Assembly (NCBI GenBank): GCA_026770585.1
Contig: MU646335.1
Span: forward strand, 1,172,672 to 1,191,685
DNA: 19,014 bases
Direction: 5' to 3'
Source of the DNA: Baffinella frigidus
Lineage: Eukaryota > Cryptophyceae > Cryptomonadales > Baffinellaceae
Part shown: positions 7,934 through 14,871 of the stretch, piece by piece
Numbering within the stretch: the stretch's first letter is position 1
Layout: every line of letters starts with the position of its first letter
The notes under the pieces: model-generated
Told to the model about the DNA's origin: nothing
Databases searched by the model: none
The model's input: only the letters and a program-made list of their open reading frames with translations
Translations under genes and position numbers: made by a program

Positions 7934-8330
7934 GCCTCTCTTTCTCTCTCGTTCTCTCTATCTCGCTCCCTCTATCTCTATCTCTCTATCTCACTCTCTC
8001 TCTCTCTCTCTCTCTCTCGAACGCTGCCATGATGCCCTCCAGGTCTCTCTCTCTCTCTCTGTCTCTCTCTCTCGCACACACACACACACACACTCTCTCT
8101 CTCTCTCTCTCTCTCGCTCGCTCTCTCTCTCTTTCTCTCTCGCTCTCTCTCTCTCTCATTCAAACACACACACACACTCTCTCTCTCTCTCTCTCGCTCT
8201 CTCGCTCTCTATCTCTCGCTCTCGCTCTCTCGCTCTCTCGCTCTCTCCATCTCTCATTCACACACACACACTCTCTCTCTCTCTCTCTCTCGCTCTCTCT
8301 CTCGAACGCTGCCATGATGATCTTCAGGTC
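7911..8330 (+). repeat. CT/CA microsatellites with three copies of an exon-end-like unit
   Basis: ACGCTGCCATGATG plus 6-9 nt ending CAG occurs at 7911-7933, 8020-8042 and 8304-8326. The first two copies open directly into long CT microsatellite; the third reads CAG|GTCAGC. Embedded CACACACA tracts with a CATTCA lead occur twice. The long open frames over this region are a product of the microsatellite. Confidence 0.8.
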
Positions 8331-8378
8331 AGCCGTAAAGCAACGCCACACAGCGGACTTCGAAGGGATTTCGAGGAG

Positions 8379-8482
8379 TGATGTGATCCGAAAGAAAGCA
8401 TGACCTTTCTGCAGGATACGTTCCGGTGTCCGCCTATGGTGGGAGTTAAAATAACCTAAAGGACCTAAAGGACCTAAAGGAC
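8379..8482 (+). repeat. Dispersed repeat R1, copy 5
   Basis: Full R1 from GTGATCCGAAAG, ending with four CTAAAGGAC units that run straight into the exon-end copy at 8483. Confidence 0.85.
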
Positions 8483-8836
8483 CTGGGCACCTTTGACGGT
8501 CTCCGAGAGAAGGATGTTGGGCATCAGACGAAGACTTTTTCTCATCTTTCCACGGTGCTGTAAATTCTGATGCGATGTGAGTGCAATACAAAGCACCAAA
8601 GCACCACATAAATAAACGGGGGGGCAAGACCTGGGCGCCTTTGACGGTCTTCGGGAGAGGGGTGCTTGACAGCATCCCTCCGAGCGGACTTCAAAGGGAT
8701 TTCGAAAGGACGCATGGCCTTTCTGCAGGATAAGGTCCGGTGTCCGCCTATGTTGGGAGCTCGAAGAACCTAAAGGACCTAATGGATTTCGAGGAGACCT
8801 GGGCGCCTTTGACGGTCTCTGGGAGAGGGATGCTGG
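8483..8836 (-). pseudogene. Three copies of the 3' half of the 8991-9074 exon
   Basis: The exon end encoding PLPETVKGAQ, with its CAG|GT junction, recurs in minus orientation at 8483-8525, 8631-8665 and 8799-8835. The 8799 copy differs at one site in about 37 nt. Every copy keeps a GT just after CAG (GTCCTT, GTCTTG, GTCTCC), so each keeps a potential donor. None has the exon's 5' half or a clear acceptor. An R1 copy lies between the second and third. Confidence 0.7.
8697..8785 (+). repeat. Dispersed repeat R1, copy 6
   Basis: Runs from a diverged start (TTTCGAAAGGACGC) through TTTCTGCAGGATAAGGTCCG to CCTAAAGGACC. Confidence 0.85.
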
Positions 8837-8990
8837 AAATGCGCCGTTTTGTGTCATCTTATAGGTGGGGGATGCTATCTTGTCATCAATCTCATGCATA
8901 AGATAGCATAAAAACTCGTTTTCTCGAATTCCCCGACCCGACCCCGAATCCAAGCCAACCCGATTTCTACAATGCAATAACGGTGGATAC

Positions 8991-9737
8991 CTGGGCGCCT
9001 TTGACGGTCTCCGGGAGAGGGATGCTGGGCATCTCGGTCATGCTCGGGTACTCGTGCCGCGTGATCTCGTTCGCCTGATGTGGGGTGAGAATGGTCCACT
9101 TAGTGCGGTCCACTTAGTAGAGGTCATGCTCGGGAACTCGTGATGCGTGATCTCGTTCGCCTGGTGGGGTTAGGGATAAAGGACCTAAAAAGGACCTAAA
9201 AGATTAGGGATTAGGGATTTAGGGATTAGGGATTAGGGATGAGGGATGAGGGATGAGGGATGAGGGATGAGGGATTAGAGATTAGGGATTAGGGATCAGA
9301 GGGGCCCAGGCGTTGTGCGTGAACGTTGATGCTCTTGCACTCGTGACGCGTGATTTAGTTCGCCTGGTGGGGGTTCTGGATTATTGATAGGGGATTAGGG
9401 ATTAGGGATTAGAGATTAGGGGGGCCCAGGATTAGGGATTAGGGATTGGGGATTAGTGAGTGGGGGGGGGCAGGCGTTGGGCGAGAACGTTGACGAACGG
9501 GTACTCGTGACGCGTGATCTCGTTTGCCTGGTGGGGAGGGTTTAGGGTTTAGGGTTTAGGGTTTAGGGTTTAGGGTTTAGGGTTTAGGGTTTAGGGTTTA
9601 GGGTTTAGGGTTTAGGGTTTAGGGTTTAGGGCTTAGGGTTTAGGGCTTGGGGTTTAGGGTTTAGGCCCAGGCGTTGGGCTTGAACGTTGATGCAATCCAC
9701 AAACTCCTCGGCGTTAGCAAAACCTCTTTGTGTCATG
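8991..9737 (-). CDS. Two-exon gene fragment with exon-copy intron, unknown product
   Basis: Exon 9737-9686 (CCCAG acceptor, AAC|GTTCAA donor) reads MTQRGFANAEEFVDCIN. Exon 9074-8991 (ACATCAG acceptor, CAG|GTATCC donor) reads ANEITRHEYP, then SMTEMPSIPL, then PETVKGAQ. The two join in phase 0. The second exon is the only full-length member of a family of partial copies on both sides. The intron between (9075-9685) is built of telomere-like arrays separated by three short copies of the second exon's start. The ATG in the first exon could be the true start, or the exon may be internal. No known domain is recognised and no stop codon is assigned. Confidence 0.45.
9121..9160 (-). pseudogene. Exon-start copy X3
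   Basis: Forty nt from a CACCAG acceptor reproduce the opening of the 9074-8991 exon, ANEIT then HEFPSMT, at 36 of the first 39 positions. The match stops where the unique 3' half would begin. Confidence 0.7.
9185..9300 (+). repeat. GGGATTA/GGGATGA telomere-like array
   Basis: Tandem 7-mers GGGATTA and then GGGATGA, variants of the plant-type telomere unit. On the minus strand this is a C/T-rich tract that runs toward the CACCAG acceptor of the 9160-9121 copy. Confidence 0.85.
9325..9363 (-). pseudogene. Mini-exon copy X2, with stop
   Basis: Exactly 39 nt between a CACCAG acceptor and an AAC|GTTCAC donor, the same length and frame as the copy at 9489-9527. The third codon is TAA (reading AN, stop, ITRHECKSIN), so inclusion would truncate the protein. 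Confidence 0.65.
9387..9455 (+). repeat. GGGATTA telomere-like array
   Basis: About eight tandem GGGATTA or GAGATTA units, interrupted once by GGGGCCCAG, the same phrase that opens the next spacer. Confidence 0.85.
9489..9527 (-). pseudogene. Mini-exon copy X1, open frame
   Basis: Thirteen codons, ANEITRHEYPFVN, between CACCAG and a GTTCTC donor, phase 0 on both sides. It could in principle be spliced between the two flanking exons without a frameshift. Its 5' part matches exon 9074-8991. Its 3' edge (FVN, then GTTC and CCAACGCCTG) matches the end of exon 9737-9686 and the first bases of its intron, so it looks like a fusion of one exon's start to another exon's end. Confidence 0.6.
9538..9665 (+). 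repeat. Near-perfect TTTAGGG array
   Basis: About 17 tandem TTTAGGG units, with variants only at the right end. It is the cleanest telomere-type block in the window, but unique-looking sequence continues on both sides, so it is interstitial. On the minus strand it lies just after the GTTCAA donor of exon 9737-9686, 20 nt into the intron. Confidence 0.9.
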
Positions 9738-9842
9738 CTGGGAGTGGACTCTACATGAACTACAGTGACAGCTCTCCCTCTCACCACAACATAAAACGCG
9801 CGCTGAATTCCTGGAGCACTTCTATGAGATCGTAAGGTGTAC

Positions 9843-10130
9843 GGACATTCTGATCAGTATCAGAACCGCAGGCTTGAAACCGACAAAATGGCTTCAACAA
9901 CGCGCCTGGGTTGCTTGATGCGATCCCAAGGGACGCAGAGCCTTTCAGCAGGGTAAGTTCCAGTGTCCGCCTGTGATGGGAGCTCGAAGAAACTAAAGGA
10001 CCCAAAGGAATACAGTACCGCAGGGCCCTGTGTGGTGAGAGATCACACGGAACACGGACCTTGAGATACTCAAAGGAGTACAGAACATCAGGCTTCAAAA
10101 CGAGACGATGGCTCCAAAAACGCGCCTGGG
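9843..10130 (-). pseudogene. Tandem exon-like copies c3 and c4
   Basis: On the minus strand, 10130-10056 and about 9904-9843 align with each other (GCGTT, TTG, AGCCAT, AAGCCTG, GTTCTG blocks). Both end in GTCC|GT, and c3 is also related to the 3' part of exon 10397-10307 (VLYS, EY). An R1 copy separates them. Neither shows the GTGCCGGGCATG opening of the better copies. Confidence 0.5.
9919..10010 (+). repeat. Dispersed repeat R1, copy 7
   Basis: A diverged copy: GATCCCAAGGGACGC, then AGGGTAAGTTCCAGTGTCCG, then a CTAAAGGACCC end. Confidence 0.8.
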
Positions 10131-10176
10131 ATAGGCTACCGAAGAGCCCTGTGTGGTAAGAGAGAGTACGGGGCAC

Positions 10177-10268
10177 GGAGATTCAGATACTCAGAGGGAG
10201 TACAGAACAGCAGGCTGCCCCTCTGCCTGGCGAACCACCACCCATCCAAGCGATTTCATGCCGGGCAC
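10177..10268 (-). pseudogene. Frameshifted copy (c2) of the 10397-10307 exon
   Basis: Begins at a GGCGCAG acceptor with GTGCCGGGCATGAAATCG and encodes VPGMKS, GQPAVLYS as in c1. It is 92 nt instead of 91: one extra base near the 3' end shifts the frame relative to c1. The terminal C|GTGCCC junction is kept. Confidence 0.6.
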
Positions 10269-10306
10269 CTGCGCCCATGAGGGGCGGATTGGAGGGGGAG
10301 GGACAC

Positions 10307-10397
10307 GGACATTCATATACTCGGAGGAGTAGAGGACAGCCGGCTGGCCTGCGTCCTGGCGAACCGCCGCCCAGGGGAACGATTTCATGCCCGGCAC
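10307..10397 (-). CDS. Candidate exon c1, unknown product
   Basis: A 91-nt exon model with a GAGCAG acceptor and a GTCC|GTGTCC donor: 30 codons plus one base, reading VPGMKSFPWAAVRQDAGQPA, then VLYSSEYMNV. It has the best open frame of a tandem set: c1 here; c2 at 10177-10268; c3 and c4 at 9843-10130; and a start-only fragment near 10505-10526. The repeat of acceptor plus exon start (GTGCCGGGCATGAAAT) and of the C|GT end suggests exon duplication. No family is recognised. Which copy, if any, is used in mRNA cannot be told. Confidence 0.4.
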
Positions 10398-10504
10398 CTG
10401 CTCGGAGGAGGGAGGCTTCAGGTTTGTCTGGAGTTGAGGACCTGGTGTGTGTCAGCCTTGTTGCGTGTGGGTATCTAGGGGCTCTGATTGACACTGTTCC
10501 CAGG

Positions 10505-10526
10505 GGGGATATTTCATGCCGGGCAC
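10505..10526 (-). pseudogene. Start-only copy (c0) of the 10397-10307 exon
   Basis: Twenty-two nt after a GAGCAG acceptor repeat GTGCCGGGCATGAAAT and then diverge completely. Confidence 0.55.
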
Positions 10527-10649
10527 CTGCTCGAGGGGCGATGGTACTCACTTCTGGCTGGCTGAGGACAAGTCAGTCCATTCTCGAGAGGGGCAAGACA
10601 TCAGTGGGGTCTGCCTATGGCACGGGTGGTAGTAGTCCTTTTTACATAC

Positions 10650-10716
10650 GGGCACCTAAGGATGCAAGGTTATGCGGACTCCAAAGTGAATCATCGCCTT
10701 GCATCCGTAGGTGCCC
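10650..10716. repeat. 20-bp inverted repeat
   Basis: GGGCACCTAAGGATGCAAGG at 10650-10669 and its reverse complement at 10697-10716, with one mismatch. The same left phrase recurs with changes at about 10947 and 11169. Confidence 0.8.
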
Positions 10717-10874
10717 TTGGAGCCTAGATACCCGCAGTGTCTGCTCTGTAGTCCTTTTCACAGAAGAGGTACTCTGGGGACACAGTCCCGTGTAGGATGA
10801 CCAGAGCGACCCTCTCGCGAGGTCTGCAGCAAACCTGTGACTCGAGATGGCGGGAACCGATCAAGCCTAGAGGT

Positions 10875-11375
10875 CGTAAAGGGTGCGGGCAGAACCAGGA
10901 CTGAAGAAATGGGGAGGAGGGTGCTGGGGTCGAGGAGGCTCTAAGGGCACCTGAGGATGTAAGGTTATGAGGCTTCCGTAGTAGCGGAAAGTAGCGTTCA
11001 AAGGTCGGGGCAGAACCAGGACGGAGGAGGGGGGGGGGGGGGTGCTGGGGCCTACTCGAGATGTTGGAAATCAGTGAATTCTAAAGGTTCTGAAGGGTCG
11101 GGGGGCAGAACCAGGGCTGGGGAGATGGAGAGGAGGGTGCTGGGGTCGACGAGGATCTAGACTCTAAGGGCACCTGAGTATGCAAGGCTCTGATGCTTCC
11201 AAAGTAGCGTTCAAAGATTGGGGGGCAGAACCAGGGCTGATGAGATGGAGGAGAAGGGGGCTGGGGTCGACGCGAGATATTGGGAATCAATACATTGTCA
11301 AGGTCTTCAAGGGTCGGGGAGCAGAACCAGGGCTGATGAGATGGAAAGGAGGGTGCTTGGGTCGACGAGGAGCAC
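10875..11375 (+). repeat. Degenerate tandem repeats, five copies
   Basis: Units contain GGGTCGGGGGGCAGAACCAG, then a purine-rich GGAGATGGAGAGGAGGGTGC, then TGGGGTCGACGAG, starting near 10880, 11012, 11095, 11213 and 11310. Two copies are followed by the GGGCACCTGAG phrase. The minus-strand reading gives a repeated PWFCPP motif, so an exon origin is possible but unproven. No gene is recognised between 10530 and 12878. Confidence 0.75.
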
Positions 11376-11444
11376 ACGCGGCTTGGAGAGGTCATGGTCC
11401 TGCGGCCAGGGCAATCGTCATTAATGCAATGCACCTATGCAATG

Positions 11445-11555
11445 CACCAGTCCTTGGCAATAATGACTGTTGCCATTAATGCACCAGTCTTTGGCAATAA
11501 TGACTATTGCCATTAATGCACCAGTCCTTGGCAATAACGACTATTGCCATTAATG
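11445..11555 (+). repeat. Three 37-bp tandem repeats
   Basis: CACCAGTCCTTGGCAATAAT and the following GACTATTGCCATTAATG repeat at 11445, 11482 and 11519 with exactly 37-bp spacing and two or three substitutions. There is no spacer, so this is a minisatellite and not a CRISPR array. Confidence 0.9.
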
Positions 11556-11595
11556 ACTATTGCCAAGGTCCTGCGGCCAGGTGCATTGCATTAAT

Positions 11596-11690
11596 CCTTC
11601 AGGTCCTTTACGTTCTTCGAGCTCCCACCATAGGCGGACACCGGAACTTACCCTGCAGAAAAGCCATGCTTCCTCTCGGATCACATCAGG
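11596..11690 (-). repeat. Dispersed repeat R1, copy 8
   Basis: Complete inverse copy, from CAGGTCCTTTA to TCGGATCACATC. Confidence 0.85.
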
Positions 11691-11886
11691 CCCCCGGTGC
11701 AAAATGACTATGGCCAAGGACTGGATGCGTTGATGCTTCGTGGTCATGTTCTTGCGGCCAGAAAGGTTGGTGATTTCTTGCCAAACAAGGAAAGGGAAAG
11801 ACTTTTATTGAACTTATGACGTCGGACCGTAAACTTAAAGCGTCCAAACAACCAGCGCCAGCACCGACGACGCCCTGCGCATTGTG

Positions 11887-12053
11887 CTACGTACTTATCT
11901 CAGAAAACGAGTTCTAAAACTCGTTTTCTTAAGTCAACCCCCCTACAAATTAGTCAACTTATTCTGTACTGTCCGCATAAGTTGACAAATTTGAAGGGGG
12001 ATTGACTTAAGAAAACGAGTTTTAGAACTCGTTTTCTGAGATGAGTACTGTAC
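11887..12053. mobile_element. 167-bp foldback element with nested palindromes
   Basis: Left arm 11887-11962 and right arm 11977-12053 are inverse copies with about six differences and a 14-nt loop. Each arm itself contains a hairpin, AAAACGAGTT and AACTCGTTTT around a 3-4 nt loop, and a GACTTAAG-like site. No ORF and no clear target duplication. It is A+T-richer than its surroundings, as expected of a MITE or foldback transposon. Confidence 0.8.
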
Positions 12054-12262
12054 CCCGTGTGTTGCGGCCAGGTGCCGTGAGTTAATGACGAAGGCCCAGG
12101 ACTTGTTTCGGTAACGTTTTCTTGCGTGACACACGCGGCTTGGCGAGGTCGTGGTCCTGTGTCCACGAGGGCTGGTCAAATCTTGACTAGAGCATAACCT
12201 GAGGAAGGTCCTAACTAGTCAAACAACTGCACTGGCAGTCGCGAGGCTGCAGGTCATGTCTG

Positions 12263-12343
12263 TTAGGTCCTTTAGGTTCTTTTCACTCCCATCATAGGCG
12301 GACACTGGAACTTATCCTGCAGGAAGACCCTGCCTTCTTTCGG
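12263..12343 (-). repeat. Dispersed repeat R1, copy 9
   Basis: Inverse copy: GGTCCTTTAGGTTCTT, then CATAGGCGGACACTGGAACT, then TTTCGG; the GATCC end is replaced. Confidence 0.8.
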
Positions 12344-12395
12344 CCAGTTGCATTGAATTACTGACGACTACCAAGGACTCGATTTGTTCATGTTT

Positions 12396-12584
12396 TCTTG
12401 CGTGACCAGTTCCGTGAGGACCAAGACATCAAAGTTAGGCGTTGACATCCTTTTCGGGCTGTAGGACCCTACGGTAGCACATCCCTAGGGGTTTCCTAGG
12501 GGGGTGGATAGATGGCTGGTCCCGTCTAGACTTGCGTGACCAGTTCCGGGAGGACCAAGGCTCCAAAGTTAGGCTGTAACATCC
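12396..12584 (+). repeat. ~54-bp direct repeat
   Basis: CTTGCGTGACCAGTTCCG, then GAGGACCAAG, then CAAAGTTAGGC, then ACATCC occurs at 12396-12450 and at 12531-12583. The pair brackets the left inverted repeat of the element at 12451-13030. Confidence 0.75.
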
Positions 12585-13030
12585 TAAAGCCTGGAGCCTA
12601 TACCCCAAACCCCAAACCCTACGAGAAACGCCTGTACAGGTGAGCACAAGTTACGAGACTCGCGCGACGCTTGACTAAGCCCCCCTGGCGGAAATCTGCC
12701 AGACACAAACGATCAAAACAGTTGTCTTGGAAGGGTGGTGTCGGTCGAGCCCATCATGTCTCCTGAACCAAACCCTCGAGGACTTGACGGGAGGTAATGG
12801 ACACTGTCCTCGAGGCAATGGTTCAGGAGGACTCGGCAGATCGGGTGGGGGGGGACGGGTGGGTGGAACCTTGAAAACCTGAATCGGGAGGAGGAGGGTG
12901 TTGTCAAAGTAGGTGATGTCACCTGCAGTAAATTGTACGAGAAGGTCCAGTCTAGACGAGACCAAGCATCTATCTACCCCCCTAGGAAACCCCTAGGGAT
13001 GTGCTACCGTAGGGTCCTACAGCCCGAAAA
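12451..13030. mobile_element. 580-bp inverted-repeat element carrying an exon fragment
   Basis: The ends 12451-12532 and 12949-13030 are inverse copies of about 82 bp with about four mismatches (outer bases TTTTCGGGCTGTAGGACCCT). The 416-bp interior has no transposase-like ORF but contains a 45-nt copy of an exon of the adjacent membrane-protein gene (12879-12923). No convincing target-site duplication was seen. It could be a non-autonomous transposon that captured a gene piece, or a local inverted duplication. Confidence 0.65.
12879..12923 (-). pseudogene. Captured copy of membrane-protein exon 4 end
   Basis: Forty-one of 45 nt match 13243-13287; three of the four changes are silent and one is F to Y, giving GDITYFDNTLLLPIQ. 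The 3' CAG|GTT is kept. A TGCAG immediately before it imitates an acceptor, but splicing there would leave 44 nt, out of phase with the phase-0 exons of the gene, so use as an alternative exon would shift the frame. Confidence 0.75.
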
Positions 13031-13072
13031 ATACGCCCCATGACCCGGATTTGATCTGTTTCGGGTTGCTGG

Positions 13073-13113
13073 TCTTTCTCTCTCTCTCTCTCGCTGTCTC
13101 TTTCTGACTCTAC

Positions 13114-13144
<31 letters not shown>

Positions 13145-13222
13145 TCGCTCGCTCGCTCTCTCTCCCTCTCTCCCTCTCTATATCTCTCTATATATCTCTC
13201 TATATATCTATATATATATATA
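13073..13222 (+). repeat. CT microsatellite grading into (AT)n
   Basis: CTCTCT and CGCTCGCT runs pass into TATATCTC and TATATATA. On the minus strand the tract begins about 20 nt after the CAG|GTTGAGAGAG donor of exon 4 of the membrane-protein gene. Confidence 0.9.
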
Positions 13223-13242
13223 TCTCATACATCTCTCTCAAC

Positions 13243-14285
13243 CTGGATCGGGAGGAGGAGGGTGTTGTCGAAGAAGGTGATGTCGCCGACGTGCCAGTAG
13301 TCCTGGTCCGAGAGCATCGGGGGGATCGCGGGGTCCACGCTCTCCACAATCTGCGGGGGGGGGGATAGGAGGTCCCTTTATCCACACCAACACGGCAACG
13401 ACACCAGTGGATCCCCGCCCCCAGAGATGCGACGCGTGTGAGCGGTGTGGGCACGCGAGGACTCTGAAGCGTGTTGGTGCCTGCTGGCTTGCTGGTCGCG
13501 CAACGCCTCTCCGCAGAGCTGAGACAGGCTCATCGGGCAGAGTGGAGGGTGGGGAAGAGTGGAGAGGGGGTCTGGGGCGCGGCACCTTGTAGGCCTTTCC
13601 CTCCTTGACCGTGCTCGCCACGAAGTCGGTCCCAGAGAAGAAGAGGCTCGTCCCATCCCACGCCAGCCCCTGTTTCAGGGCGGGCAGGTGCCATACGATG
13701 TTGGTGTCAAGAACGTGTAGGCCTACCACCAGCCAGGTGTCGCAAGCCTCTTTTCCAGAGACGAATGCGGGGACCAGTGCAAGGGATGGGTTGGGATGGG
13801 GAGATGGACAGCACCTGCGCGACGGGACTCCCGAAGAGCGAGGGATTGACGAGCACCTTGTCTTCCTGGGGTGGGAGTGTCCAGAGAGAGCGAGGATCAG
13901 CGTGCTGGGGTGAGAGCGTATGCGCATCGCGGTGCAGGCAGCGAGGCCACCAAGTCGGTGTCAGTCAGCAGTCACCCCATTTGCGTGGACGAGGGTGCAG
14001 ACGGGGGCGCACCATGTTGGGCGGGACGCGGTCCGGGAGCAACGCGTCCGGATGGGTGCAGGGCGTCACGGAGATGGTCAGGTAGGACACCCAGAGCCAC
14101 AGGCCCGTGAGGGCGATGAGGATCAGGATCACGCCAATCACTACGCAGACGATGAACTTGGCCGAGCAGGCGCAGCACTTTTTCTTGCTCTCGATCTCGT
14201 CCTCGTTCTGGAGCGGCACGAAGTCGTCGGGCATCACCCCGAAGAGCCTGCCCTCGACCTGCATCGGCGCGTCATTGTTCGCCAT
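13243..14285 (-). CDS. Single-pass membrane protein with possible beta-propeller outer domain (partial)
   Basis: Predicted exons are 14285-14013, 13865-13815, 13747-13586 and 13350-13243: 198 codons, every intron in phase 0. Donors are GTGCGC, GTGCTG, GTGCCG and GTTGAG; the 13747 acceptor (AAAAGAG) is the weakest. Residues 1-43 are polar, with the basic KKKCC just before a hydrophobic segment at about 44-69 (FIVCVVIGVILILIALTG within). This suggests an N-in, type II topology with the rest outside. Later motifs HLPALKQGLAWDG, LFFSGTD and WHVGDITFFDNTLLLPI recall blade patterns of glutaminyl-cyclotransferase-like or NHL-like beta-propellers; this is inference. The ATG is the first in frame, 586 bp from the divergent SDR gene. 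Further blades are expected, but no later exon was found except the copy at 12879-12923, so the 3' end is missing or lies further left. Confidence 0.72.
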
Positions 14286-14871
14286 GGCTACTCTCTCGCT
14301 TTCTCGATCGGCTCTCGCTTGCGACGTTTGCGTGACGAGGCAACCCAGCGTGACTTTTATTTTGGCCCTCCACAGAATCTCTTTTTTTTTTCTCTACAAT
14401 CATTTTTAGAAGGTGAAATTCACCGCACCTTCCCCAGACGGAAATGGCTCAACCTTCAGCCTCGATTTGATCCGAAAGTGGCCGCGGTTGACCTTTGATC
14501 TAGTTTGGCAAGCTTCCAGCCCTGATGGGCTTATTTGGGACCTGAAGCGGATCAAATCTCCTCTACGCTCCCCCCTTTTTCAGACTTTGAAAAAATTGAA
14601 GCCCCGAAAGGGGATTTGATCCGCTTCAGGGCCAAGAAAAGCCATCCAGGGCTGGAAGCTTGCGTAACGAGATCCGACCTTTGAGCTGCAACAAAAGGAA
14701 GACCCACCGCAACAAGGCCACGGATCCTCCTCCTCTAGCCCTCCGGCCCTCCCCAGGCATCACCGGAAACCAGTAGCACTCCACGCGAACGCTGCGCGGA
14801 TCACGCAGAGCGCTGCAGCGAGACAGGAGCAGGATCGAACGAGTGGAGTGGGTCGAGGCCGACAAGTTGCG
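14286..14871. promoter_or_regulatory. Divergent intergenic region with foldback
   Basis: This 586-bp gap separates two head-to-head genes and should hold both promoters. It contains an inverted repeat, 14508-14558 against 14613-14663 (51-bp arms, about 44 matching; both arms include CCTGAAGCGGATCAAATC or its complement). A TTTTATTTT and an oligo-T run lie on the side of the minus-strand gene. No TATA box or initiator can be assigned with confidence. Confidence 0.45.

Noticed and set aside
7731-8381. 216-codon plus-strand open frame
   Set aside because: Most of it translates CT/CA microsatellite into Ser/Leu and Thr/His runs; only the first ~50 codons could be exonic.
9538-9665. Chromosome end (true telomere)
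   Set aside because: The array is only about 128 bp, and unique and repeat sequence continues on both sides; the other arrays have mixed orientation.
11445-11555. CRISPR-like regular 37-bp repeats
   Set aside because: The repeats are contiguous with no unique spacers, in a eukaryotic setting.
12879-12923. Alternative exon 4 of the membrane-protein gene
   Set aside because: With the only available acceptor it is 44 nt, which would break the phase-0 frame, and it lacks the first 21 codons of the exon.
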